Shown: in pieces, positions 1 through 8,298 of the stretch
Position numbering within the stretch: the stretch's first letter is position 1
Layout: every line of letters begins with the position of its first letter
NCBI GenBank assembly: GCA_016124525.1
Contig: WGNO01000005.1
Location: forward strand, 25,213 to 89,212
Source: Nostoc sp. RI_552
GTDB lineage: Bacteria; Cyanobacteriota; Cyanobacteriia; Cyanobacteriales; Nostocaceae
Length of the DNA: 64,000 nucleotides
Reading direction: 5' to 3'
Position numbers and translations under genes: made by a program
The notes under the pieces: model-generated
Told to the model about the DNA's origin: nothing
The model's input: the letters and a program-made list of their open reading frames with translations, nothing else
The model's database searches: none

Positions 1-19
1 CTCCCCAAATCTAAACTTA

Positions 20-29
20 GAAGAAGGAA
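20..29 (+). promoter_or_regulatory. Ribosome binding site of the 1040-aa membrane protein
   Basis: A purine-rich GAAGGAA core lies five to six bases before the ATG at 35. It supports that ATG as the true start rather than a later internal methionine. Confidence 0.6.
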
Positions 30-34
30 ATATA

Positions 35-3000
35 ATGTTTCAATGTACGGAAAACATCCTGGAAATTTACAAGCCACTATTGTGGGTGGCACAGGTTCCA
101 GTGGTTCCCACAAGTATTACGCCAGCGCAAGCATCAGTTATCAATTCTGGTCCGCGCTTTTTTGTGGCTTTAATCTCCGGTGTGATTTTAGCTTTTGCTT
201 TCCAATTAGTTTTAACTAACCTCTCAGTTGCGGCTGGTATTTCCTACTTGGGTCGTCCATCGGACTCTAATGCAGTTGTTGGGGAAGTGGGAAATTTCGG
301 TGGTACGATTCGCAAAATTGGTACAGCCCTGGGGTTGTGGACATTAGTTACTGTTACGGTTGCTTTATTAATTGCTTGCTTCTTGGCTGTGAAGTTAAGT
401 CTATTGGTTTTAGATCCCAGGTTGGGTGCAATTCTGGGATTAGTCATTTGGGGTGCGTACTTTTTGCTTTTGGTGTGGGTGAGTTCGACTACCGTGGGTT
501 CAGTGGTGGGTTCGGTGGTGAATTCCGCTACTTCTGGTTTTCAGGCGATTATAGGAACTGCTACGGCTGCATTAGGTGCTAGATCTGTCAATCAGCAGGT
601 AGTAGCAACTGCTGAGGCTGCGGCTTCAGCAGTGCGTAGGGAATTAGTCCATGGGGTTGACCTTACTAGTATTCGGGAAAAGATAGAAGATTACTTAGAA
701 CAGGTACGTCCCCCAGAATTAGATTTATCCAAGGTGGGTAGGGATGTTGAAAATTTACTCAAAGATCCGCAATTACAAGCCATTGCGACTAGTCCAGACC
801 TAGGCAATATTGACCGCCAAAAGTTTATGGATTTGGTCAGCAGTCGCACCGACCTTTCTCCACGAGAGGTAAAGCGGATAACGGATATACTATACAACGT
901 TTGGCAGCAGGTAGTTAGCCAGGAACAACCCTTAACAGAAAATTTAGGTGAGTTAGTCAACCATCTCAAGTCACTTGCACCAGGACAAGTGAAGACAGAT
1001 GAACTCAATGCTAAATTGGATCGGTTAATTGCACAAATGCCCACTTCTAAGAAAGGAGTAGCAACACCAGAACAACCAGGTGTGATGCAACAGACTTTAC
1101 AACAGGTCATCACCACGCTGACTGGAATTGCCTTGGGAAGGACGGATTTATCTGATATTGATGTAGAAAAGATTTGGCGATCGCTGATCACGGCTAAAGA
1201 CAAAGCTATTGAACAAGCTGATCAACTGGGTTTACCAATACCATCAGCACCCTATAGCCCCATTCGGGCTGATGTGGAAAACTACCTACTCAATACCTAT
1301 GCTTGGCAATTGAGTCCAGAAAGAATTGCCGCAGAATTTCGTAATGTTATCTATGACCAAACGGCAGACCCTGGTATAGTCAGGAGAGAGATCGAGGGAG
1401 TTTCTCGTCAGGATTTCGTGAATACCCTGCAACAACGGGGACTACTGACCCAACGACAAATCCAGCGCATTGCTGACCAGTTAGAAGCTGTACGGCAAGA
1501 GGTATTAGTTTTGGTCACTGCTTCGGAAGAAAGAGAAATTGCCCAAGACTTACAACGCCGAGTAGAAAGTTATCTGCTTGTGATCAATAAAGCAGAATTG
1601 ACTCCAGAAAGAATTGAGCAGAACTTTAAGCTATTATTAGAAGACCCAGAAGCAGATTATGAAACTCTGTCGCTGCGATTATCACAATTTGACCGCCAAG
1701 AAATGCGGGAGATATTGCTAGCACGGAATGATATTGAAGCAGAAGAACTAGAGCCAATTCTCAACGAGTTAGAACACCAGCGCGATCTCGTCCTGATAGA
1801 ATCTCAAGGAATAGCAGGGCAAGCCAAGTATCAAGCAGAAACCTTATGGTTGAATATTGAATCATATTTGCGGAATACAGGAAAGGGCGAGTTAAACCCT
1901 GATGCTATTCGCGCTGATCTGCAGAAGTTGCTGGAAGATCCACAATCGGGAATTATCGCCATCAGGGCTAGATTAGCTCGCTTTGACCGTGATACCTTAG
2001 TGAGATTACTCAGTCAACGCCGAGATTTGAGTGAAGAACAAGTTAATGAAATTATTGATGCTGTGGAAGAATCTTGGCATAATATCCGCCATACACCTCA
2101 AGCTTTAACAGAAACCGTTAAGGAACAATACGACTCTGTAACCGCCACCATCGCTGATTACTTACGCAATACTGGCAAGGAAGAATTGAATCCTGAAGGC
2201 ATTCAACGGGATTTAAACAGATTATTTCAACAACCAAGAGAGGGTGTTGTAGCATTGCGCCGTCGCTTGTCTCGGGTAGACCGAGATACCTTAGTGAAAT
2301 TACTCAGTCAACGGCGAGATTTGACTGAAGAGCAGGTCAATGAAGTTATTGATGCTATACAAACTTCGATTCGTAATATTGTCCGTGCTCCTCGTCGTTT
2401 AGCTACACGCACACAGGAAAGAGTGGCAACATTCCAAGCTTATTTAGAAGAGTATTTACGACAAACTGGTAAAGAAGAACTGAATCCAGAAGGTATAAAA
2501 CGGGATTTGCAATTATTGTTGCATGATCCACGGGTGGGGATGGAAAGTTTAGGGGAGCGCCTGGCACATTTTGACCGTTCCACAGTGATTGCTTTGCTGA
2601 AAATTCGCGAAGATATGACTGATGAAGAGGCAGCCATGATTGCGGATAATATCATGTCGGTGCGTGACCAATTTGTAGAACAAGTACAGGGTATTCAACG
2701 GCGAATTCAAGATGTCATAGAAGGGATTTTTGCCCGTATCCGTAACTATCTCAACTCTTTGGAGCGCCCCGAACTCAACTATGATGGCATCAAGCGGGAT
2801 ATTCGCACATTATTTGAAGATCCACAGGCGGGCTTTGAAGCGTTACGCGAGCGTCTGTCTGCTTTTGACCGCGACACTCTTGTGGCGATTATGAGTTCTC
2901 GTGAGGACATTTCTGGAGCAGATGTCAACCGAGTGATTGACCAAATTGAGCGAGCACGCAACACAGTATTGCAACGTGCAGAACGCCTACAACAGGAAAC

Positions 3001-3157
3001 ACAACGCCGTTTAGAAGAGGTCAAACACCAGGCACAACGGCAAGCAGAAGAAACTCGCAAAGCAGCTGCCACAGCTTCTTGGTGGTTGTTTGCCACAGCA
3101 TTTGTTTCAGCTGTATTTTCGGCATTAGGAGGAGCGATCGCTGTGGTTTTAGTCTAG
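35..3157 (+). CDS. Large membrane protein with seven helical ~100-residue repeats
   Basis: I do not recognise a named family. The 1040-residue protein has three hydrophobic segments near the N-terminus (about residues 38-65, 95-120 and 125-150) and one at the extreme C-terminus (about 1018-1040). The roughly 870 residues between are hydrophilic and strongly helical. This middle part contains about seven copies of a ~100-residue unit, starting near residues 220, 415, 515, 610, 705, 805 and 905. Each reads roughly YL..TGKEELNPEGI..DL..LL.DP, then a F-D-R-x-T-L/V core and a charged helix ending in V-I-D. The last four copies are the most alike, which suggests recent duplication. The architecture (membrane anchors at both ends, long charged helical linker) suggests a structural or scaffolding protein. 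A transport role has no support in the sequence. Confidence 0.85.
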   Translation: MFQCTENILEIYKPLLWVAQVPVVPTSITPAQASVINSGPRFFVALISGVILAFAFQLVLTNLSVAAGISYLGRPSDSNAVVGEVGNFGGTIRKIGTALGLWTLVTVTVALLIACFLAVKLSLLVLDPRLGAILGLVIWGAYFLLLVWVSSTTVGSVVGSVVNSATSGFQAIIGTATAALGARSVNQQVVATAEAAASAVRRELVHGVDLTSIREKIEDYLEQVRPPELDLSKVGRDVENLLKDPQLQAIATSPDLGNIDRQKFMDLVSSRTDLSPREVKRITDILYNVWQQVVSQEQPLTENLGELVNHLKSLAPGQVKTDELNAKLDRLIAQMPTSKKGVATPEQPGVMQQTLQQVITTLTGIALGRTDLSDIDVEKIWRSLITAKDKAIEQADQLGLPIPSAPYSPIRADVENYLLNTYAWQLSPERIAAEFRNVIYDQTADPGIVRREIEGVSRQDFVNTLQQRGLLTQRQIQRIADQLEAVRQEVLVLVTASEEREIAQDLQRRVESYLLVINKAELTPERIEQNFKLLLEDPEADYETLSLRLSQFDRQEMREILLARNDIEAEELEPILNELEHQRDLVLIESQGIAGQAKYQAETLWLNIESYLRNTGKGELNPDAIRADLQKLLEDPQSGIIAIRARLARFDRDTLVRLLSQRRDLSEEQVNEIIDAVEESWHNIRHTPQALTETVKEQYDSVTATIADYLRNTGKEELNPEGIQRDLNRLFQQPREGVVALRRRLSRVDRDTLVKLLSQRRDLTEEQVNEVIDAIQTSIRNIVRAPRRLATRTQERVATFQAYLEEYLRQTGKEELNPEGIKRDLQLLLHDPRVGMESLGERLAHFDRSTVIALLKIREDMTDEEAAMIADNIMSVRDQFVEQVQGIQRRIQDVIEGIFARIRNYLNSLERPELNYDGIKRDIRTLFEDPQAGFEALRERLSAFDRDTLVAIMSSREDISGADVNRVIDQIERARNTVLQRAERLQQETQRRLEEVKHQAQRQAEETRKAAATASWWLFATAFVSAVFSALGGAIAVVLV

Positions 3158-3200
3158 GTTGGCGGGGAGGAAGGATTGTCGCTCAATAATGACTAACCCT

Positions 3201-4079
3201 TTACTCCCCACTTGCTTCTCCCCATTGGCTAATGGCAGAAAATATTGATGAGTAGTCATCATTAGCAAATGACATTTTCATAGCCATTTGCAGAATTTGG
3301 CGCACAGCTTCAATACTACCGAGATCCAAACCCAGTGATTTTGCCTCTGATATGAACAAATCTGTATCTTTGAGTAAGTGTTTTGTGGGAAAATTAGGGC
3401 TGCTATAATTGGCATCCAACATTCGTTTCAGCTTTTTGTCGAAGGTAGGGGCATAAAGTGAACTTTGGCGGAGGATTTGCATAAACACATCTATGTCAAT
3501 ACCTTGACGCTCAATAAAAGCCAGGCTAAGAGCAAAGCTAGTTGTCAGGGAAGCAATAAGTTGATTTAGTGCCAACTTTACCCCAGCCGCCGAACCCACT
3601 GGTCCTACCAGTAAAGGTTCTGCACCAAAGTTTTGCAGTAACTTTAAATGGCGTTGATATTGTTCAGGTTCAGCCCCTACCATAACAATCAGTTTGCCAG
3701 CTTTTGCTTCTGGAATACTACCTAATACTGGAGCTTCTATATACTCGCCACCGCCACCAATTACGGCATCTCTAATTTCTTGGCTTTCTGTGGGGGTAAT
3801 GGTTCCCATTTGAATTACAGTGCGCCCTTCTAGAGTGCGCCAAGAAGTATCCGAAAGCAAAACATGATAAATCGCTGCGGCATTAGTCAGCATGAGAATA
3901 ATGCAATCACCAGCACGAATTGCTTGGCGGGGATGTTTGGCAATTTCCGCACCAGCTGCCTGCAGTGGGGCTAATTTTTCTGGGGTGCGGTTGTAGGCCA
4001 CTAGCTCGATATTAGCTGTTAACAACCGTTGAGCCATCGGTAATCCCATGAGTCCAGTTCCCAGAAATGCCACCTTCAT
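3201..4079 (-). CDS. NAD(P)-dependent beta-hydroxyacid dehydrogenase
   Basis: A 292-residue member of the 3-hydroxyisobutyrate/tartronate-semialdehyde/glyoxylate reductase family. The N-terminus MKVAFLGTGLMGLPMA is the Rossmann G-x-G-x-x-G motif. Residues around 118-125 (APVLGSIPEA) form the substrate-binding segment. A GSAAGVKLALN stretch near residue 163 holds the family's catalytic lysine. The C-terminal all-helical domain carries the KHLLKDTDL motif. Length is typical. Family members reduce short beta-hydroxy or alpha-keto acids, and the substrate cannot be read from sequence. It is transcribed convergently with the preceding gene and lies downstream of a 31-aa membrane peptide gene on the same strand, about 130 bp away. 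Confidence 0.85.
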   Translation of the reverse strand: MKVAFLGTGLMGLPMAQRLLTANIELVAYNRTPEKLAPLQAAGAEIAKHPRQAIRAGDCIILMLTNAAAIYHVLLSDTSWRTLEGRTVIQMGTITPTESQEIRDAVIGGGGEYIEAPVLGSIPEAKAGKLIVMVGAEPEQYQRHLKLLQNFGAEPLLVGPVGSAAGVKLALNQLIASLTTSFALSLAFIERQGIDIDVFMQILRQSSLYAPTFDKKLKRMLDANYSSPNFPTKHLLKDTDLFISEAKSLGLDLGSIEAVRQILQMAMKMSFANDDYSSIFSAISQWGEASGE

Positions 4080-4157
4080 TTTTTACGTTCCTTTGGTACA
4101 GCTTAGGTGTAGCCAGTCGTAGATATCGCGTTTCCATTGTTTAATTGTACGCTTGTC

Positions 4158-4189
4158 GAACAGTTATCACTGTCCAGCAATAACTGTTC
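4158..4189. repeat. Perfect 10-bp inverted repeat with 12-nt spacer
   Basis: Arms GAACAGTTAT (4158-4167) and ATAACTGTTC (4180-4189) are perfect reverse complements. The repeat lies between the small membrane-peptide gene and the dehydrogenase, both on the minus strand. No T-run follows on either strand, so it could be a factor-independent stop lacking its U-tract, a processing hairpin, or an operator for the dehydrogenase gene. Confidence 0.5.
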
Positions 4190-4208
4190 ACCGATGATTA
4201 AGTAAAAA

Positions 4209-4304
4209 TTACCCCCCAGCCGCAAAGGTGACCAAAATTATCACCGATAGTAAGATACCGGGGGTGAGTAATGTTACTAATAATAAAATTTCATTAGCTG
4301 TCAT
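4209..4304 (-). CDS. 31-aa single-pass membrane peptide
   Basis: Reading the minus strand from the ATG at 4304 gives MTANEILLLVTLLTP followed by GILLSVIILVTFAAGG and a TAA stop. That is one hydrophobic helix of about 22 residues with a short acidic N-terminus and a Gly-Gly end. A good ribosome site (GAGGAAAG) lies about six bases before the start. Its size and shape resemble the tiny subunits of cyanobacterial photosystem, cytochrome b6f and NDH-1 complexes. It does not match the sequences I remember for PetG/L/M/N, PsbM/T/X/Y, PsaM or Psb30, so I leave it unnamed. The strong RBS and clean helix make it a likely real gene. Confidence 0.65.
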   Translation of the reverse strand: MTANEILLLVTLLTPGILLSVIILVTFAAGG

Positions 4305-4441
4305 AGTTAATACTTTCCTCTTGTGTGAGTTAGCACAGTAGTGAATACGAATTACAAATTAGTAATTATTTGCTCAATGTCATGCTAATCTATATCAGGG
4401 TAAGCTAAGTGTTTTAAAGAGAGTTTTAACTTTTCTCAACT

Positions 4442-5641
4442 TTACTCTGGTAGAGTTAGTCCCCTGAGTGGTTGAGCTATTTCCCTCTGGTGTAGTCCTT
4501 TGCTTTGAACTAAAACTCCAAACCCACCTAACTCTGTAGGGTCTATGAGCTGGTGTAACGCTCGTCGCCGTTGCAGCAATTCTGAGATGTCTGTGTGTTG
4601 CCGAGAAATGCCAGCAATGCCATTGCCTAGGGCAGTGCGCTCGGCCCAATCCCCTAGACCCAAGGCCATTAAAAATAAGCCTTGCTGGATAAACCCTATT
4701 TTCTCTAAACCAAAGCGATCGCCCCATTGCTCCAAAGCTGTAAAATCAACATGGGCTGTAATATCTTGCCTACCAATGTTGATGTACGGATTGCTGTGGT
4801 AGCGATGCTTGTGGTAACATTGCAGAGTTCCTTGCCATCGCCTGGGGTGATAATAACTATGGGCAGGGTAGCCATAATCAATTGTTAGCACATACCCCCG
4901 ATGCAAGCGGTCTGCTACAACACTTAACCAATCACTAACAGCTAAATTAATTTCGCTGCGATAGCCATCTTCATAACTACGAGTAGACAAATCAATTCCC
5001 ACTAAATCGAAGTATTTTCGCAGTTCGGGTGTGGAAAGTTCTCCAGTAACTTCCACAAATAAATTTTCAGACTCATCTCCTCGTGTTGTCACATAAACTT
5101 CCCGCATTTGCCCGGCTTCTAAAATAAACTGATGTACTGGGAAAGCATCCACCAATTCATTAGAAAAAAAGCAGCCGGTAACGGAGTCTGTGACGATATC
5201 TGTTAAGTTGCACCAACGTACAGAAAAACTTTGCAAGCGTTGTTGCTGTTCTTGCTGAAATGCTGGGGACTTCTCTACAATTATATACTCTATGGCTGCC
5301 AAAAAATCTGGGTGGTGTAGCCGATAGTAATTGAGGATGTGCATAGCCAGTAATCCTTGACCTGCTCCCATTTCTACTAAACAAAAAGGGACAGGACGAG
5401 CTAAAATGCTCCACATCTGCAAAAATTGTTCCGCCAGTAACTCGCCAAAGTCAGTACTCAGATTCGCAGAGGTAAAAAAATCACTGTCTTGAAATCCAAT
5501 TTTCACAGCATGACTGGAATAGTAACCATGTTCGGGGTGATATAAAGCCATATCCATATACTCAGCAAAAGTAATTCGCCCTTGGGGACTGGTAGCAATA
5601 TGATGGGCTATGGCTGTAGACAGTGCTGGGTTGGAAGTCAT
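4442..5641 (-). CDS. SAM-dependent methyltransferase, MidA/NDUFAF7 (DUF185) family
   Basis: Class I methyltransferase related to mitochondrial NDUFAF7/MidA, which methylates an arginine of a complex I subunit. The bacterial target is unknown. The N-terminal block ITFAEYMDMALYHPEHGYY and the SAM-binding LVEMGAGQGLLA segment are diagnostic, followed by SNELVDAFPVH and LTIDYGYPA motifs. I start at the methionine of MTSNPALS (ATG at 5641), because the eleven residues before it (from an ATG at 5674) look like read-through and neither ATG has a clear ribosome site. From 5641 the protein is 399 residues, normal for the family. It is a single gene between a small membrane-peptide gene and a spacer with an IS remnant. 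Confidence 0.85.
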   Translation of the reverse strand: MTSNPALSTAIAHHIATSPQGRITFAEYMDMALYHPEHGYYSSHAVKIGFQDSDFFTSANLSTDFGELLAEQFLQMWSILARPVPFCLVEMGAGQGLLAMHILNYYRLHHPDFLAAIEYIIVEKSPAFQQEQQQRLQSFSVRWCNLTDIVTDSVTGCFFSNELVDAFPVHQFILEAGQMREVYVTTRGDESENLFVEVTGELSTPELRKYFDLVGIDLSTRSYEDGYRSEINLAVSDWLSVVADRLHRGYVLTIDYGYPAHSYYHPRRWQGTLQCYHKHRYHSNPYINIGRQDITAHVDFTALEQWGDRFGLEKIGFIQQGLFLMALGLGDWAERTALGNGIAGISRQHTDISELLQRRRALHQLIDPTELGGFGVLVQSKGLHQREIAQPLRGLTLPE

Positions 5642-6025
5642 GAAAAAAATCTGATCATGATGTAAACAAGTCATATTCTTATAGCATACTCAAACATAAT
5701 ATAAGTATTTTTATTTACTATCTCGCAGATGAGTTAGCATTGATTTGATTTTTTACCGTAAAACGAGCCAAAGCCCCTGGCTTTACAAATGAGGATTTGG
5801 AATCCTTTTGAAGCAACAATCCTCCGGCTTCTAGCTGTGGGTGGTGTCAAAATATTCTCTAGCTAGGGCAAAACTTTGTATCTTCGGTAACTGACGAGGT
5901 TTCACATTCTGAATTAAGGCAAAATAATAAAATTATTTTCAATTAACTAAAAAAATTATCCTGAGCAGGGATGGAGGGTTATGAGAGGTCGATATAATAT
6001 GGACTTTATCTATTTTATTTAAAAT
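5642..6025. other. Spacer between divergent genes, holds an IS-end-like hairpin
   Basis: This AT-rich stretch separates the minus-strand methyltransferase from the plus-strand permease and must hold both promoters. The only structured element I see is the hairpin near 5818-5853, listed separately. No ORF here has convincing coding character. Confidence 0.5.
5818..5853 (+). mobile_element. IS200/IS605-like end hairpin, transposase absent
   Basis: The segment runs AATCCTCCGG-CTTCTAGC-TGTGGGTGGTGTCAA. It shares the layout AATCC...stem...CTT(C)TAG...GTGGG...TGTCAA with segments at 47555 and, reversed, 51965. This is the shape of the right end of cyanobacterial IS200/IS605-type elements, with an imperfect stem. 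No tnpA or tnpB lies nearby, so it is a relic or a non-autonomous derivative. Confidence 0.4.
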
Positions 6026-7063
6026 ATGAATGAGCCAAGGATCAAAAGGTTTTGGGAAAAACTGAATAATATAAGGCTAATTCGCTATGTATTACTTTTA
6101 GCTCTGGGTTGGGCAATTGTGCAAGTTTTCGCTTATTTTTCCACTGTGATTGTTATTTTTATATTTGCTGCAATTTTGGCATTTTTGCTGAGTTATCCAG
6201 TGAAGTGGTGTGAACGTTTTTTACCACATGGTATTGCAGTTATTATAGTTTTTTTATCCAGTCTGCTGGTTTTGGGCGGATTAATGGCAACTCTGGGTTT
6301 TGCTATATTATCTCAATTTCAACAATTACTTGAACAAGCGCCTCAATTTGTTGATTATGTTATTTCTTTATTAAACACACTACAAAATATTCTGATTAAA
6401 TTTAATTTGAAGGTCAATTTTCAATTAATTCAAGAGGAGTTACGTAATCAAATTTTATCAGGGATTGGTACGGGATGGCTAATATTTCAAGTTTTATTAA
6501 GTAATTTGGTTGATTTAATTTTGATTGCAGTTGTGGCTTTTTTTATGTTGCTCGATGGTAAAAAAGTTTGGGATTTTGTTGTCAAAGGTTTTGCTCCTAA
6601 TGTTCGTGAAAAGCTGACTTTAGCAGTAAAGCAAAACTTTTTAGGTTTTTTCTGGGGTCGTTTGTTGTTATCTTTATTTTTTGGTATTTCTGTATTTGTT
6701 GTATTTATTCTTCTGGAGCTGCCTTATGCTTTATTTTTAGCAGCTATCGCCGGGGTGTTTGATTTAATTCCTGGGATTGGCGCTACAATTGGGATTATCT
6801 TAGTTGCTCTGATTGTTTTACCTCAGGGAATTTGGTTCAGTGTGCAAGTCATCATTGCTTGTATTATCCTTCAGCAAGTAGAAGAAAATTTATTGATGCC
6901 CCGCATTATGCAAGGATCAATTAATATGAATCCAGTGTTTATGTTCTTTGCATTATTAATAGGGGCAAGAGTAGCAGGTTTAGTAGGAATTTTTCTATCC
7001 ATTCCTCTAGCAGGAGTATTGATTAGTATGTTTAAAATTGAAGAAATGCAGGGAGGAAGTTAA
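6026..7063 (+). CDS. AI-2E family (PerM/YdgG-type) transporter
   Basis: A 345-residue integral membrane protein with about seven to eight hydrophobic segments and the usual soluble insert after the third helix (about residues 100-150). The C-terminal half has the conserved FDLIPGIGATIGI motif near residue 247 and the QQVEENLLMPRIMQ motif near residue 290. Both are hallmarks of the family, whose members export autoinducer-2 or act as Na+/Li+ antiporters. Substrate cannot be assigned. The ATG at 6026 follows an AT-rich leader without a strong ribosome site. The next gene (fni) starts about 105 bp later on the same strand. Confidence 0.9.
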   Translation: MNEPRIKRFWEKLNNIRLIRYVLLLALGWAIVQVFAYFSTVIVIFIFAAILAFLLSYPVKWCERFLPHGIAVIIVFLSSLLVLGGLMATLGFAILSQFQQLLEQAPQFVDYVISLLNTLQNILIKFNLKVNFQLIQEELRNQILSGIGTGWLIFQVLLSNLVDLILIAVVAFFMLLDGKKVWDFVVKGFAPNVREKLTLAVKQNFLGFFWGRLLLSLFFGISVFVVFILLELPYALFLAAIAGVFDLIPGIGATIGIILVALIVLPQGIWFSVQVIIACIILQQVEENLLMPRIMQGSINMNPVFMFFALLIGARVAGLVGIFLSIPLAGVLISMFKIEEMQGGS

Positions 7064-7167
7064 TTCAGTCTTGCCTGTGAAGACTGAGGGATTCTCATGG
7101 GATTACACCATTAAGTTCCTATAGCTGTAATAATACTGATCACAACCGCTCCAAGTTATATTTACCA

Positions 7168-8217
7168 GTGAACGCCCCTAGCAACAATTCAGAACAAACC
7201 CAGTCACGCAAAGCGGATCACATCCGGATCTGTTTAGAACAAGATGTTCAATTTGAGCAAATTAGCAATGGATTAGAACGTTATCGCTTTAACCACTGCT
7301 GCTTACCGGAACTAAACCTCGAAGATATTGATATCAGCACTACTTTCCTGGGTAAATACCTAGCAGCACCACTGTTAATTTCTTCCATGACTGGAGGAAC
7401 AGAACAAGCTGCAATGATTAACCAGCGTCTAGCTGAAGTCGCTCAACACCACAAACTTGCTATGGGTGTTGGTTCTCAGCGTGTGGCGGTGGAAAAACCC
7501 CAACTAGCTCATACCTTCGCTATGCGTAAGTACGCGCCGGACATTTTGTTATTTGCCAACTTGGGCGCTGTACAACTTAATTATAAGTATGGTTTGGACG
7601 AATGTCTCAGGATTATTGATATTTTGGCGGCTGATGCCCTGATTTTACACATTAACCCATTACAAGAGTGTATTCAGCCTAATGGTGATACTAACTTTCG
7701 AGGATTACTTGACAGGATTTACAGTTTATGCAATAAGTTAACAGTGCCGGTGATTGCGAAGGAGGTGGGCAATGGCATTTCGCCTGGAATGGCAGAAAAA
7801 CTTTTAGCTGCTGGAGTCACAGCCATTGATGTGGCTGGTGCGGGTGGTACGTCTTGGGCGAAGGTAGAAAGTGAACGGGCAGAAAATCCCTTGCAGAAGC
7901 GCTTAGGTAGGACTTTTGCTGATTGGGGTTTGCCTACGGCAGAGTGTATCACAAGTATTCGGTCGATCGCTCCGGATGTGCCCTTAGTTGCTTCAGGGGG
8001 GTTACGTCACGGATTAGATGTGGCAAAAGCGATCGCTCTAGGAGCAGATTTAGCTGGTTTAGCTATGCCTTTCTTACAAGCGGCAGTTGAATCGGAAGCA
8101 GCATTGTATGATTTAGTTAATGTGTTAATTGCAGAAATAACGACTGTACTATTTTGCACTGGTAATCCTACATTAAATAATTTACAAAACTCCAAAAGTT
8201 TACAACGAATACAATGA
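7168..8217 (+). CDS. fni: Type 2 isopentenyl-diphosphate delta-isomerase
   Basis: FMN- and NAD(P)H-dependent enzyme that interconverts isopentenyl and dimethylallyl diphosphate, supplying carotenoid, phytol and quinone synthesis. The 349-residue protein has the family signatures [10 protein letters not shown] near residue 72, [11 protein letters not shown] near 96, and the (beta/alpha)8 phosphate-binding segments [11 protein letters not shown] and VASGGLRHG. It starts with a GTG codon at 7168, and the first twenty residues are variable and polar, as usual. The cytoplasmic type 2 enzyme is the standard cyanobacterial form. It shares the isoprenoid pathway with ispH at 51 kb and cruA at 41 kb but is not linked to them. 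Confidence 0.93.
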   Translation: MNAPSNNSEQTQSRKADHIRICLEQDVQFEQISNGLERYRFNHCCLPELNLEDIDISTTFLGKYLAAPLLISSMTGGTEQAAMINQRLAEVAQHHKLAMGVGSQRVAVEKPQLAHTFAMRKYAPDILLFANLGAVQLNYKYGLDECLRIIDILAADALILHINPLQECIQPNGDTNFRGLLDRIYSLCNKLTVPVIAKEVGNGISPGMAEKLLAAGVTAIDVAGAGGTSWAKVESERAENPLQKRLGRTFADWGLPTAECITSIRSIAPDVPLVASGGLRHGLDVAKAIALGADLAGLAMPFLQAAVESEAALYDLVNVLIAEITTVLFCTGNPTLNNLQNSKSLQRIQ

Positions 8218-8298
8218 GTTAATGGCGCTGCCATTCATCCTACATCCCCTTATGAATTAAGACGTACGACTTCTGACGGATGATGCTAAACAACTAAA

